A DNA stretch of 64,000 nt, from contig JALGSU010000001.1 of NCBI GenBank assembly GCA_029821735.1, forward strand, positions 62,001 through 126,000, in the 5' to 3' direction. The position numbers and the translations under genes were made by a program. Shown here one piece after another: positions 45,448 to 55,117 of the stretch. Position 1 is the first letter of the stretch, and the number at the start of each line of letters is the position of its first letter. Under the pieces are notes generated by a model. It did not search any database and was not told where the DNA came from. It saw only the letters and a list, made by a program, of their open reading frames with translations. This stretch comes from Candidatus Zipacnadia bacterium (GTDB lineage: Bacteria > Armatimonadota > Zipacnadia > Zipacnadales > UBA5352).

Positions 45448-48400
45448 GTGAGCCGGCTTCGCAAGCGACAGCTCCCCCTTTGTGGCACGCTACTGGCAAT
45501 CCTGGCGCTTGCCGTCATGGCAGCGGGACCGGGGTGGGCGGCGGACAAGGCCCTCGACGACCTGGCCGGGCCATTGCGCGCACTCGCCGTGGCCGCTGGT
45601 CAGGGCGGCGGGATGGGTCAAGCCTTCCCACTGCTGAAGGGCGTCGGAGAGAACGTTCTGGTAGTGATTCAATTCCGGAGCCCGACGGCCGCGGCCAGCA
45701 CGTCCCTCGCACCCTACGGCGCTTTCGCGCAGATTCGGCGGGACTGCCGAGTGCAGGCGATGGTGCCGGCCTCGCGGCTGATCGAGTTGGCGGCACTGCC
45801 TCAAGTCGCCCAGATCAGGGCACCCATGCGGCCGGTAGCGCTGCAAGGATTCGGCGCAACGACGAGCGAAGGCGTCCAGCTTACTGGGGCAGTGCCCTAT
45901 CACAGTTCGGGCATTTTCGGCCAGGGCGTTGACGTGGCGGTCATCGACAATGGCTTCGACAGCTATGCCAGCGCTGAGATTCCCATTGACCCGAATGACC
46001 CGTCCCGGCTAGTATCTTTTGCAGCCGGCGGCGGAATGACGGGCGGGGACCACGGGACCGCCTGTGCTGAGATCATCGCGGATATGGCGGAGGGCGCCAC
46101 GTTTACGCTGATCAATGTTGACACCGACATGGCATGGGAAACCGCTGTCGAGTATGTCCGCAACCAGGGATTTGACGTCGTCTCCTGTTCACTCGCGGCA
46201 TTTGGGGGCCCATACAACGGCACGCATCCGCTGGCGCAGGGAGTTGACCGCGCACGGCAGGCAGGGGTCTTCTACGTAAACTCGGCTGGCAACCACGCGG
46301 AGCAGCACTACATGGGGGAATGGACGGACCGGAATGGGAATGCTCTGCATGAGTTCAGTGGCGGGGACGAGACCATTGATCTGAATCTGGTCGCGGGGCA
46401 GTTTGAGTGCTACCTCAGTTGGTGGGAGACGACCCCCGGCGGTCTGACGGACCACGACTATGATCTGGTCCTCGTGGACGCTATCGGGAACGAGGTCGCT
46501 CGGTCTGGTTTCACGCAGAATGGCGACGATCAGCCCTTCGACATACTGCAGGCCTATGTTCCGACGGCAGGGATGTATGGGCTGCAGGTGGAGTACTTCG
46601 GCGGCCCGGCGCTGCATCAGGACAAACTGCAACTATTCACCGCGACCGAGACGCTTGAGGGCACGCATCAGGTCCCGGAATCGAGCTTGGTGATCCCGGC
46701 TGACGCCGCCGGATCGTACTCAGTTGGCGCGACGCGCGGCGCACTCACCACTGGTAGCGCGTTCGGCGACTTGGCAGTAGACACACTTGAGGCCTTCAGT
46801 TCCCAAGGCCCGCCAATCGGCAGGCCGATGGAAATCAAGCCAGATTTGGTCGCTCCCGACGGAGTATTGACGAGCCTGGCTGGCTATGACCCCTTCTACG
46901 GTACCTCAGCTGCGGCACCACACGTTGCTGGCGCTGCCGCGCTTATCCTGTCTGAGGACCAGCTGCGAAGCGCGGATGAGGTCGAGAGTATTCTCAACTC
47001 GCAGGCGTTGCCGTTCGGCACACCGGCCCCGAACAACCAGTTCGGGCACGGCCGCTTGCGCATGCGCGTTGGCGCGGACAGCAGGGCGCCGAGCATTGTC
47101 ATCGCGTATCCGGAGAATGGCGCGACGATCACGACGCGGACGCCAAAGCTGACTGCTTACATCACGGACGCTGGCAGCGGCGTGGACGCGGCCACGATCG
47201 TTGTGGAACTCAACGGCGTGGAGATCCTGAACGGCTCGGCGCCGGGGACGGACATCAACAATTTCTATGACGCGAGCGCCGGGCGACTTCAGCTTGACGT
47301 TGCAGCATCGCTTTCGCGCTCCAGTCACGTTCTGGTCATTCGGTGCGCCGACCTAAGCGGGAACGTTTCGGATGATGCGATCTCTAACTTCCGTGTGGCC
47401 GCGCCGACGATCTCGGCTGGGGTGCACATCGTCTCCTTTCCGTATCACTCCATGACCCAGACTGATCCGAGCATCATTCTGGGAACACCGCTTGCCGACA
47501 TGGCTCTGGTGCGCTGGTTCCCGCTTGACCAGGGGGGCGACAAGTACCACTTCTACCCCGATGCCACCGCGAGTCTGACCCCGCCTGACACGCAGCAGGC
47601 AGATATCAGCGAGCGCACGGTGCCGTATCCTCCCGCCGGGCTCGGTTACTTCCTGAGCCTGCCGCAGACGGCGGTATTGGACATTCAGGGCGCTTCGGTG
47701 CAGGAGTTCCCGAGCACACACGTTCGACTGTATTACGGCCAGTATCCGCCGCGCGGCTGGAACCTGATCGGCAACCCGTATGAAGAGCAGACGAGTTGGG
47801 GAGCGGTTCAGTTCGTGACCAACGGCGTAGCGCAGGACCTGCGCGAGGCCATCGCGGCCGGTGTAACTGAGGGTGTCCTGTTCGACTACATCCCGCCGAG
47901 CGGAGGCCTGGGTGGTTACTACGACTTCGCGGCCGACCCGACTTCGGCTGTCATGGATCCGCAGAAGGGCTACTGGATCCACGTGAACGAAGATACGCGA
48001 GTCATCTTCTACAGTTCGGCAGTCGCCAGTGCGCAGAGCAAGACGAGTGCTGCGCCAGCCGCTGCCTCCGACGGTTGGTTGCTGAAGCTGGCGGCCACCG
48101 CCGGCGTCTACCAGGACCCGAGCAACTATATAGGTGTGGCATCGGCGGCCAGTGCCGGCTATGACTCCGGCTATGACGTGCCGGAGCCTCCGCAGATCAC
48201 CCAAGGTCTGCAGATGTCCATCAACAACGCTGGATGGGGCGAGAACGCGGGGCAGTATGCGAAGGACGTTCGGGGCGTGAGCGGTCCGGCAACTTGGGAC
48301 GTTGAGGTGGCGTGCGCGGCGGCGAACACGCGCGTTACGGTAAGCTGGGCTGGCCTGAACGCGTTGGTGCCCGAAGACGTGAAGTTGGTGCTCGAAGACG

Positions 48401-48807
48401 CGGAAACGGGTAGGCAGACCTACATGCGGACGTCGTCGCAGTATGAGTTTGACTCCGGGCCGGACGGCGGCGTTCGGCATCTGACGATACGCATGGCGGA
48501 TGCAGATGCGCGCATGCTGACGGTATCTGGTGTGGCGGCGCAGGGGGTGGCTGGCGGCGCGGCAATCAGCTACACACTTTCGGCTCCGGCCGAGGTCTCA
48601 GTTGAGGTCAGGAACATCGCCGGGCGCCTGGTGCGCACATTGGGCTCCCAGCAGGCTGAGGCGGGGACGCAGCAGACGACGATGTGGAACGGGATGAATA
48701 ACTACGGGGGCGCGGTGCCAGCGGGGCGCTATCTAGTCCGGCTGACAGCGCGCGCGGACAACGGCCAAACGGTGCAGGCAATACGGCCATTCAACGTAGT
48801 AAGGTAG
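45448..48807 (+). CDS. Exported subtilisin-like serine protease with shared C-terminal module
   Basis: Signal peptide at about 1-31. An I9-like pro-region precedes an S8 catalytic domain (about 150-550) with D167 in VDVAVIDNGFD, H202 in GGDHGTACAE and S487 in YGTSAAAPHVAGAAALIL. The oxyanion Asn is probably in YVNSAGNHAEQ. A cadherin-like or Ig-like stretch follows (about 555-650), then the module shared with the proteins at 36948 and 48838 (about 654-1020: IVSFPYHSMTQTDPS, GWNLIGNPYEEQ, GYWIHVNE, TYMRTSSQYEF) and a FlgD-like Ig domain (about 1026-1119, VEVRNIAGRLVRTL ... GRYLVRLTARAD). GTG start with AGGAGG upstream. It is likely a surface-associated protease. Confidence 0.85.
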   Translation: MSRLRKRQLPLCGTLLAILALAVMAAGPGWAADKALDDLAGPLRALAVAAGQGGGMGQAFPLLKGVGENVLVVIQFRSPTAAASTSLAPYGAFAQIRRDCRVQAMVPASRLIELAALPQVAQIRAPMRPVALQGFGATTSEGVQLTGAVPYHSSGIFGQGVDVAVIDNGFDSYASAEIPIDPNDPSRLVSFAAGGGMTGGDHGTACAEIIADMAEGATFTLINVDTDMAWETAVEYVRNQGFDVVSCSLAAFGGPYNGTHPLAQGVDRARQAGVFYVNSAGNHAEQHYMGEWTDRNGNALHEFSGGDETIDLNLVAGQFECYLSWWETTPGGLTDHDYDLVLVDAIGNEVARSGFTQNGDDQPFDILQAYVPTAGMYGLQVEYFGGPALHQDKLQLFTATETLEGTHQVPESSLVIPADAAGSYSVGATRGALTTGSAFGDLAVDTLEAFSSQGPPIGRPMEIKPDLVAPDGVLTSLAGYDPFYGTSAAAPHVAGAAALILSEDQLRSADEVESILNSQALPFGTPAPNNQFGHGRLRMRVGADSRAPSIVIAYPENGATITTRTPKLTAYITDAGSGVDAATIVVELNGVEILNGSAPGTDINNFYDASAGRLQLDVAASLSRSSHVLVIRCADLSGNVSDDAISNFRVAAPTISAGVHIVSFPYHSMTQTDPSIILGTPLADMALVRWFPLDQGGDKYHFYPDATASLTPPDTQQADISERTVPYPPAGLGYFLSLPQTAVLDIQGASVQEFPSTHVRLYYGQYPPRGWNLIGNPYEEQTSWGAVQFVTNGVAQDLREAIAAGVTEGVLFDYIPPSGGLGGYYDFAADPTSAVMDPQKGYWIHVNEDTRVIFYSSAVASAQSKTSAAPAAASDGWLLKLAATAGVYQDPSNYIGVASAASAGYDSGYDVPEPPQITQGLQMSINNAGWGENAGQYAKDVRGVSGPATWDVEVACAAANTRVTVSWAGLNALVPEDVKLVLEDAETGRQTYMRTSSQYEFDSGPDGGVRHLTIRMADADARMLTVSGVAAQGVAGGAAISYTLSAPAEVSVEVRNIAGRLVRTLGSQQAEAGTQQTTMWNGMNNYGGAVPAGRYLVRLTARADNGQTVQAIRPFNVVR

Positions 48808-48837
48808 ATGCTTGGCAGTGAGAGGAGATAGCGCTTG

Positions 48838-51708
48838 ATGCAACGGCAAGGTAGTCGGTGCAACCGAGCGGGCGCACGCATGCTTTGCGCAGCAGTGGTG
48901 TGCGTCGTAGCTGTCGTGCTCGCGGCCTCGACCCCGGCGCTCGCGCAGGCCACAAATGTTCTGGAGATCACCCACCCGGCGGGGTTAATGACCCTATCGG
49001 TGGCAGAACCGGTTGTCTTTAACACCGGGACTGGCACTACCCAGGCGTGGACGGTCAGGCCCGCGGGGCAATTCTCACTGCGGACCGGTGCGGGCGTCGC
49101 TGCTGGTGGTAACCCGCTGGCGGCGGGCGACGAAGGACGGACGATCGCCAGCGCCCTGGTTGGGGGTAACTGGAATCAGGTCGACTATACGTCGAAGGTG
49201 ACGTTCTCGGTGGATTCCGAGCAGCGCATCGGTACCAACACGGCGTATCTGTTTGATCTGGCCGATCTGATGTACAACCAGTCGACCCAGACATCTCAGG
49301 CCAACCTTCCTGTCTGGTGGCCGCAGCCTCTGACCGCGGGGACCCGTGACATCAGCGGCACGGCCTACCTGCCGATTGATGGTACCACGACCTCGTTCCC
49401 GGGCAGCGCTCCGCTGCCAGATCCGAAACTGCGCGTGCGCCACTCGTTCATGCTGGTGCATGACGCGGTAATGGTGGAGTATATCGTCTTTAACGACGAC
49501 TCGGTGTCTCATCAGGTGGGGCTACGCCTGATGGTGGACGGCACTTTCGGTGCTGCCACGACCCTCGACGGCGGGCCGATCATCCTCGATGACGGCACAG
49601 TCATCAACACTGAGACGGTCATCCCCGACGCCGCCAACCCGAGCATCATAATGCCGGAAGACTGGACGGCTTACGACGACGTAAATGACCCCGTCATCAC
49701 GGTCAGGGGAACGGTTCTCGGCTCAGAAATCCACGATCCCGGAATTGCGTCAATGAGCGCTGGCGCGCCGGACCAGATCGAGTTCGGTCTGTATGGCAAT
49801 ATGGGCGCCACAAACCAGTTCGTTTTCACGCCCAATCCGCGACAGTCGCTGCTCGGCGAGAATTGGGCCTATGCGGTGAAATGGGAAGAGCGGCAGCTTC
49901 TTCCCGGACAGAGCCGGCGCTACGTGACTTACTACGGGCTTGGCTCGGCTGCCGCTGACTACGATTCCCCCTACGCTCTCGCGGCTTACACCCCGGTGAA
50001 GCTTGAGGTGCAGGACGGCGACGATCCGTCAACACCGACGATTGAGCAGTACTATCTGACAGACGGCGCCGGCAACTCGCCGTTCAATGTCACGGCCATG
50101 CTCGACAACTTCGGGGCGGGCCCGCTCGTGAATGCGAGCGCAAGGATAAGCTTGCCCGAGGGACTGGAGCTCTGGCCTGACACGCAGTCGCACACCATCA
50201 CGATGGGCCTTGTGGAGCGCAACCGCGCGCCGTTGGCGAGTGCGACGTGGACGGTCCGAGCCGCCGCTGTGCGACCGGGCGATGCCGAAGTAAAGATCAC
50301 GGGTCCCAACGGCAAGACGGTTCGACGCACAATCAGCATTCCGGCCATCCCGATCATCACAGCGCGCCCGTCGCTGCTGGGGCTGGAAATGGTCTCAGTG
50401 CCTTACGGGTTCGTGAACTCTGATGCGTCGAACGTCTTCGGGGCTTTGTCGGATGCACTTTACCCAGGCGGCTCAGCAGCCCTCTGGCGCTGGGATCCAA
50501 GCACAAATACCTACAAGGCCTACCCGGACACGTGGACGAGCAACGTTACGCCTGGCATTGGCTTCTGGCTGTTGAACCAGAACCGCGAGACAATGCTTCT
50601 GCCTGCGGACGCCACGGAAGTGCCGACGAACACCAGCTATCTGGTGAGCCTCAAGCGAGGTTGGAACCAGATTGGGAACCCGTTCGTGGTGCCAGTCAGG
50701 CTGGATCGGGTGCGTGTGATCGGTCCGCAGGGGGTCGAGTGGTCCTTCGAGGAGGCCATCGACCGTGGATACGTGCTGCCGGTGATCTATGCTTACGCCC
50801 CGGCTGCAAACGAGTACACATGGTCAACGTCTCTCACGTCGTCGCAGCTTACACCTTTCGAGGGATACTGGGCGCTGGCATACGAGAATGTGACCCTGAT
50901 GTTTGCGCCTCCCGCCCTCTACGGCAGCGCCGCGGTCGCGGGTGAAGTGGTATCGACCGAATCTGCGGATGGTTGGCAGGTTGGCCTGTCGGTGAATTGT
51001 GCCGGACAGGCACGGTCCGGGCGCGCGTTTGGCGTCGCCTCGGCTGCGTCGTCGGGCCGCGATCGATGCGACGTGCCAAGTCCCCCCGCAGCATTGCGTA
51101 GCGGGCCGGCATTGGACGCGTATTTCGCCGTGCCAGGCGAAGAGGGGCAGGGGTATCTGGTCGACACGAAGGCTTCGGATGCCACCCGGAATACGTGGGA
51201 TCTGGCGGTCTATACCGAAGCGGCTGGTGCGCCAGTGAGAATCAGTTGGCCGTCGCTGTCTTCGACGTTGCCGGACGATCTGGTAGCGACACTCGAGGAC
51301 TTGGACGCGGGCCGCAAGACATATATGCGGACCAGCACGAGCTACACGTTCGACTCGGCTGGCGGCGGAGTGAGGAACTTGCAGATCGTCGTCCGGCCTC
51401 GAGCGAGCGCAGCGTTAGGCCTTACGGCGGCTTGCGCCGGAGCGCGCGCGGGCGGAATGGCGATCACGTACACGCTTAGCAGTTCGGCGAACATAGACGT
51501 TGAGGTCCGGAACATCGCCGGACGCGTGGTAAGGCGCGTGGTCAGTGATCGCGCCGCTGACGTGGGCACAAGCACGGTGCTGTGGAACGGTATGAGTGGC
51601 AATGGCACCGCAGTGCCCGCAGGAGTTTACGTTGTGCAGGTCACGGCTCGGTCTGCGGACACGGGCGAGAGCACGAGCGTGATTAGGACAGCGCACGTGT
51701 CGCGCTGA
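48838..51708 (+). CDS. Exported protein of unknown function with shared C-terminal module
   Basis: About 956 residues starting at ATG 48838 after GAGGAGATA, 30 nt behind the subtilase gene. Signal peptide about 1-38 (ending ALAQA). Residues 40-390 are beta-rich and unrecognised (SFMLVHDAVMVEYIVFNDDS suggests a galactose-mutarotase- or laminin-like sandwich). A CARDB-like Ig region spans about 400-505. From about 512 the module shared with the proteins at 36948 and 45448 appears (LEMVSVPYGFVNSDAS, GWNQIGNPF, TYMRTSTSYTF), and the last 95 residues are the FlgD-like Ig domain (VEVRNIAGRVVRRV ... GVYVVQVTARS). No catalytic motif seen. Confidence 0.7.
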   Translation: MQRQGSRCNRAGARMLCAAVVCVVAVVLAASTPALAQATNVLEITHPAGLMTLSVAEPVVFNTGTGTTQAWTVRPAGQFSLRTGAGVAAGGNPLAAGDEGRTIASALVGGNWNQVDYTSKVTFSVDSEQRIGTNTAYLFDLADLMYNQSTQTSQANLPVWWPQPLTAGTRDISGTAYLPIDGTTTSFPGSAPLPDPKLRVRHSFMLVHDAVMVEYIVFNDDSVSHQVGLRLMVDGTFGAATTLDGGPIILDDGTVINTETVIPDAANPSIIMPEDWTAYDDVNDPVITVRGTVLGSEIHDPGIASMSAGAPDQIEFGLYGNMGATNQFVFTPNPRQSLLGENWAYAVKWEERQLLPGQSRRYVTYYGLGSAAADYDSPYALAAYTPVKLEVQDGDDPSTPTIEQYYLTDGAGNSPFNVTAMLDNFGAGPLVNASARISLPEGLELWPDTQSHTITMGLVERNRAPLASATWTVRAAAVRPGDAEVKITGPNGKTVRRTISIPAIPIITARPSLLGLEMVSVPYGFVNSDASNVFGALSDALYPGGSAALWRWDPSTNTYKAYPDTWTSNVTPGIGFWLLNQNRETMLLPADATEVPTNTSYLVSLKRGWNQIGNPFVVPVRLDRVRVIGPQGVEWSFEEAIDRGYVLPVIYAYAPAANEYTWSTSLTSSQLTPFEGYWALAYENVTLMFAPPALYGSAAVAGEVVSTESADGWQVGLSVNCAGQARSGRAFGVASAASSGRDRCDVPSPPAALRSGPALDAYFAVPGEEGQGYLVDTKASDATRNTWDLAVYTEAAGAPVRISWPSLSSTLPDDLVATLEDLDAGRKTYMRTSTSYTFDSAGGGVRNLQIVVRPRASAALGLTAACAGARAGGMAITYTLSSSANIDVEVRNIAGRVVRRVVSDRAADVGTSTVLWNGMSGNGTAVPAGVYVVQVTARSADTGESTSVIRTAHVSR

Positions 51709-51780
51709 CGTCACTGCGCCTTCGGGCGTGGCTGGTAGGATAGGCTCTTATAGAACGGATGGAATAGGGGAAATGCAACG

Positions 51781-52857
51781 ATGACAGCAATCAGATCCAG
51801 CAAGCTGATCGGCCCGGTGAGCATCACCGTAATGGTGGCGATGGTTGCGCTCCTGATGCCGGTAGGGATCATCACGGGGGCGGCTGCTGCGGAACAGCAG
51901 CGGCTGCTGGTGGTCTTCCCGGTGCTGGATACGAGCGAGGGGTACTTGCCGAATGCGGCAGAGCGTACGACTGATGCTCTGCAGATAGCGATTGACGATA
52001 TCGCCGGTCTGCGAGCCGCAGAGTTCTCCAAGACCTCGCCTCTGGTGCGGCGAGCGGTCAAGGAGGGCCAGATCCGTTCTGTCGATGTGGAGGCCGACGT
52101 GGCCGATCCTGTGACTGCCCTGAAGATCGGGTATGCGCTGGGCGCAGATGAGATCTGTCTGGCAACGATCACCTCGCTGACCGTCAGTGATGACCCCGCA
52201 CAGATCAGTCTGCTGCTGACGGGTCAGGTCTACGACGTCGACGCCAACATCGACGCGGACAGTGGCCAGGTCGTGGAGCAGTTGGTCATGAGTAACAGCT
52301 TCGGAGTGTCCGGGCAGAGCGCGGAGCGGGCGAACTACAAGGGTCCGCAGAGCGTACTGCTCAACCAGGCAATCAGGGCCGCTGCGCTGAAGGCAGCACA
52401 GGTCCTCGCGGGGCTGCCCGCGGAAGAGACAGGGCCTCAGGCGGCCGGCAAGAAGTCCTCGAAGTCGTGGAAGTGGTTCCTCGCCGGTCTGCTGATCGCC
52501 GGTCTGGCGATGGCGGCAAACTCAGGAACCAGCCACGCTGCTGTTGGGCCCTCGCCCGATGCGGTGGCGCCGACGCTCGTGAGCCTGAGCATGGAGCCCA
52601 CAACTATCAGGCTGGAGTGGATGGCGCCGCAAGGCACATCCCTCACAGTGCTGCGGTATCAGATCCAGCGGTCGAGTGACAGCGGACAGAGCTGGAGCTT
52701 CATCGATGGTGGGTTTGTCGGGCCGGAGGACACCAGCTTTGGTGACTTCAATGTGGTTGACGGCACGACTTACATGTACCGGATGCGGGCGTTGTACACC
52801 GCGACAGACCCGTCCGCGTGGACGCCGCAGCTTGGCCCGGTGACTTTCCAGAACTAG
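51781..52857 (+). CDS. Exported FlgT/CsgG-like protein with one fibronectin-type domain
   Basis: A shorter relative of the protein at 42157. Signal peptide about 1-37 (VAMVALLMPVGIITGAAAA). Residues 40-220 follow the same plan: QRLLVVFPVLDTSEGYLPNAA, LKIGYALGADEICLATITSLTVS, QISLLLTGQVYDVDA. A Lys/Ser-rich stretch leads into a hydrophobic segment at about 225-243 (KWFLAGLLIAGLAMAANSG), and the C-terminal about 100 residues are a fibronectin-III domain (LEWMAPQGTSLTVLRYQIQR ... TYMYRMRALYTA). The same order (N-domain, hydrophobic segment, FnIII) in two neighbours suggests related roles around the exported proteins. Confidence 0.6.
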   Translation: MTAIRSSKLIGPVSITVMVAMVALLMPVGIITGAAAAEQQRLLVVFPVLDTSEGYLPNAAERTTDALQIAIDDIAGLRAAEFSKTSPLVRRAVKEGQIRSVDVEADVADPVTALKIGYALGADEICLATITSLTVSDDPAQISLLLTGQVYDVDANIDADSGQVVEQLVMSNSFGVSGQSAERANYKGPQSVLLNQAIRAAALKAAQVLAGLPAEETGPQAAGKKSSKSWKWFLAGLLIAGLAMAANSGTSHAAVGPSPDAVAPTLVSLSMEPTTIRLEWMAPQGTSLTVLRYQIQRSSDSGQSWSFIDGGFVGPEDTSFGDFNVVDGTTYMYRMRALYTATDPSAWTPQLGPVTFQN

Positions 52858-52902
52858 ATCGGGCGGGCCTTGCAGGGAACATTGCGACAGTGACATGTAT
52901 CA

Positions 52903-52936
52903 CTGCCCGCGGGACCGAAGAATGTCCCGCGGGCAG
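52903..52936 (+). terminator. Perfect 13-bp hairpin between the FlgT-like and LptD-like genes
   Basis: CTGCCCGCGGGAC (52903-52915) and its exact complement (52924-52936) enclose an 8-nt loop. TTCGTATCT follows, so the U-tract is poor. It could be a terminator or attenuator before the LptD-like gene, which begins 26 nt later. Confidence 0.5.
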
Positions 52937-52962
52937 TTCGTATCTAGTGGTCGGAGGACAGC

Positions 52963-54945
52963 GTGACGCGTAGCGGCCTGGCGATGATCGCGATAGGCGT
53001 GTGCCTGCTGATGAGCGGGCCCTGCACAGGGCAGGCTCCGCGCTTCGATGGCATCCGGATCGAGCTGCGTCCGAACCCGCGCGTGGTGCCGGCGGACGGT
53101 CAGACGGCAGCCACCGTGCGGGCTGACCTGCGCAATTCTGCGAACCGCCCGGTGCCTGATGGCACGCGGGTGGTTTTTCGTATTGAGGGTGGAAGCCTGG
53201 GCGCGGGTGGAGGGGAGCGACGGTCGGCAGTCACGGCGACGACGACCGGCGGGTCGGCCACCGTCTGGGCCACCAGCACGACCGTAGGCACCGCTACGGT
53301 CGTTGCAGAGGTGCTGACAGGAGCGGGGCGCAACCAGGCGCAGATCTACTTCACCGAGGAGGGGGCGGCGCCACTTCAGGAGGCCCGAGTGGTGCACGTG
53401 AGGGGTGGCTGGGTGGGATACGCTCACGAGCTTGGCTTCGTTGAGGCGCGAACCGGAGAGCGGGGCGCGGCTGAACTGTCATATGGATCGGTCAAGATCA
53501 CTGGTGAAGTGCTGCAGTTGGGCGCAACAGATTTGATAGTCAGGGCGATCGAAGCGACTATCACTGTCGAGGGCCGGTCCGTGTCCGGGCGCGATCTCTA
53601 CTACGATCTGATGAGCGGGCAGGGCGTGATCCGGAGGCTTGGCGAAGACGGGGTGGAGCGGGTGTGTTTCGACTGCTACACGATGCAGGAAGAACCGGCA
53701 GAGGAGGATCTGCCAGGATCAACCTTCCGCCTGGACCAAGCCGACACTATGACCTGGTCTGTGGCCAAGAGCATCTCCGTCTACCCGTACAAGAAGATCG
53801 TCTTACGGAATGCCGCGGTCTATGTTGACAGCGATCGGTTGCTGAAGTTGCCGAAATACTGGATCATCGCCATGCCCGGGTACGGCGGGACTACACACTC
53901 GCAGATGCTCAGTGTCAACAGCGACGGCGAGATCGGCGTTGATCTGCCTTACGTTTACAGCGTGACGGACACCCACACGAGTTCGGTGAAGGTGCAGCGA
54001 GGGTCCTCGAACGGGACGATCATCGCGCGCGACGACTGGTCGCTCGCTGTCGAGGAGGCGTATGAGGGCGACTCGGCCCGGGGCGTCGTGACAGTTGCCG
54101 GCCTGCCACGAGAGGATTGGGGTTTCGAGTGGCGAGATGTGCGGCAGTTGGGGCAGCGGAGCGAGGTGCACGTTACGGCATTCTCGCCTGACCATAAGAG
54201 CGCCTACTTGGACACGAACATGTATCGGTGGGCTGACGACCACCGAGTCAACTTGCGCGCCTATTGGGACCGGCCCCAGGGCGTCGGCGATTCCTATGGC
54301 GCTAGCGCGGACTGGCTGACGTACAACCGTCCCCTGGGGGTATGGTCGGCCAGTTACCGCGTAGGAACGGGGATTGGCGCGGGGCACGTGGGCAGCGACG
54401 ACGGGGGGATCGTGGGGGAGCACCAAGTCTATGCAGCGCTCGATTTCCCGCGCAAACGGCTTGGCGGTCGCACGACTTTGCGCCCATCAATCAGCAATCT
54501 GTTCCTGTGGGACACGAGCGGCTACCGGTACGAGAGCATCCGTGGCGAGTTGGCGATGCGGCAGATCATCAGCAGCGAAGCCTCAATGGGGCTATCATAT
54601 GGGGCGCAGTACACGACTGGCGACAACGCTCGTGGCTACGAGCATCTGCTAAACCTGAACGCAAGCGTGTATCACGGGAACCGGTGGCAGTCATCTCTGA
54701 TGGCCACGTATGAGTTGCAGGACGCGGACACCTACGCTTACTGGCTGATGGACTACTACCCCGATGACAAGTGGCGCGTGGGCGTGGGTGCGACCTACTA
54801 CGACTTCGGCGGCGAGGCGTACGACGACATAGAACTCACGCTGGCACGGCGCTTCAGCGGTCGTGAAGTTGGCCTGCGCTGGTCGCGCGAGAGCGGGAAG
54901 CTGACGCTGGAGATGGGCGGCTTCGGCGGTCTGCTGGCGTTCTGA
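52963..54945 (+). CDS. LptD-like outer-membrane protein with N-terminal Ig-like domain
   Basis: GTG start; signal peptide about 1-23. Residues 28-135 form an invasin/Big_1-type Ig domain (IRIELRPNPRVVPADGQTAA, PVPDGTRVVFRIEGG, GSATVWATS). Residues about 140-230 look like the OstA/LptD beta-jellyroll (GEVLQLGATDLIVRAIEATI, ... GRDLYYDLMSGQGVIRRL). Residues about 260-660 alternate in a way typical of a beta-barrel, with YPYKKIVLRNAAVYVDSDRL and LPKYWIIAMPG recalling the start of the LptD barrel; it ends in Phe, as many outer-membrane barrels do. LptD inserts lipopolysaccharide into the outer leaflet. The Ig domain is unusual, so another substrate is possible. No LptE is seen here. Confidence 0.62.
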   Translation: MTRSGLAMIAIGVCLLMSGPCTGQAPRFDGIRIELRPNPRVVPADGQTAATVRADLRNSANRPVPDGTRVVFRIEGGSLGAGGGERRSAVTATTTGGSATVWATSTTVGTATVVAEVLTGAGRNQAQIYFTEEGAAPLQEARVVHVRGGWVGYAHELGFVEARTGERGAAELSYGSVKITGEVLQLGATDLIVRAIEATITVEGRSVSGRDLYYDLMSGQGVIRRLGEDGVERVCFDCYTMQEEPAEEDLPGSTFRLDQADTMTWSVAKSISVYPYKKIVLRNAAVYVDSDRLLKLPKYWIIAMPGYGGTTHSQMLSVNSDGEIGVDLPYVYSVTDTHTSSVKVQRGSSNGTIIARDDWSLAVEEAYEGDSARGVVTVAGLPREDWGFEWRDVRQLGQRSEVHVTAFSPDHKSAYLDTNMYRWADDHRVNLRAYWDRPQGVGDSYGASADWLTYNRPLGVWSASYRVGTGIGAGHVGSDDGGIVGEHQVYAALDFPRKRLGGRTTLRPSISNLFLWDTSGYRYESIRGELAMRQIISSEASMGLSYGAQYTTGDNARGYEHLLNLNASVYHGNRWQSSLMATYELQDADTYAYWLMDYYPDDKWRVGVGATYYDFGGEAYDDIELTLARRFSGREVGLRWSRESGKLTLEMGGFGGLLAF

Positions 54946-55024
54946 CGGATCGGCGCGCCACACGACAGACGGCGCGGACCGCTGTGAAGACCCTCGGCCG
55001 TGACTCCCACACTGGTCGCTCATG

Positions 55025-55033
55025 TGGTACAAT
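55025..55033 (+). promoter_or_regulatory. Extended -10 element upstream of uvrBC
   Basis: TG-G-TACAAT at 55025-55033 is an extended -10 about 85 bp before the uvrB start. No convincing -35 is present at 16-18 bp. Whether LexA controls it cannot be told; I see no clear SOS box. Confidence 0.4.
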
Positions 55034-55117
55034 ACTCCCCCTGCTACTGCGGCGGCCGGTCCACGGTCGTGCGCGGACGTGCTCGCACAGATCGCCTGAC
55101 GGAAGTGATGGACCCTC

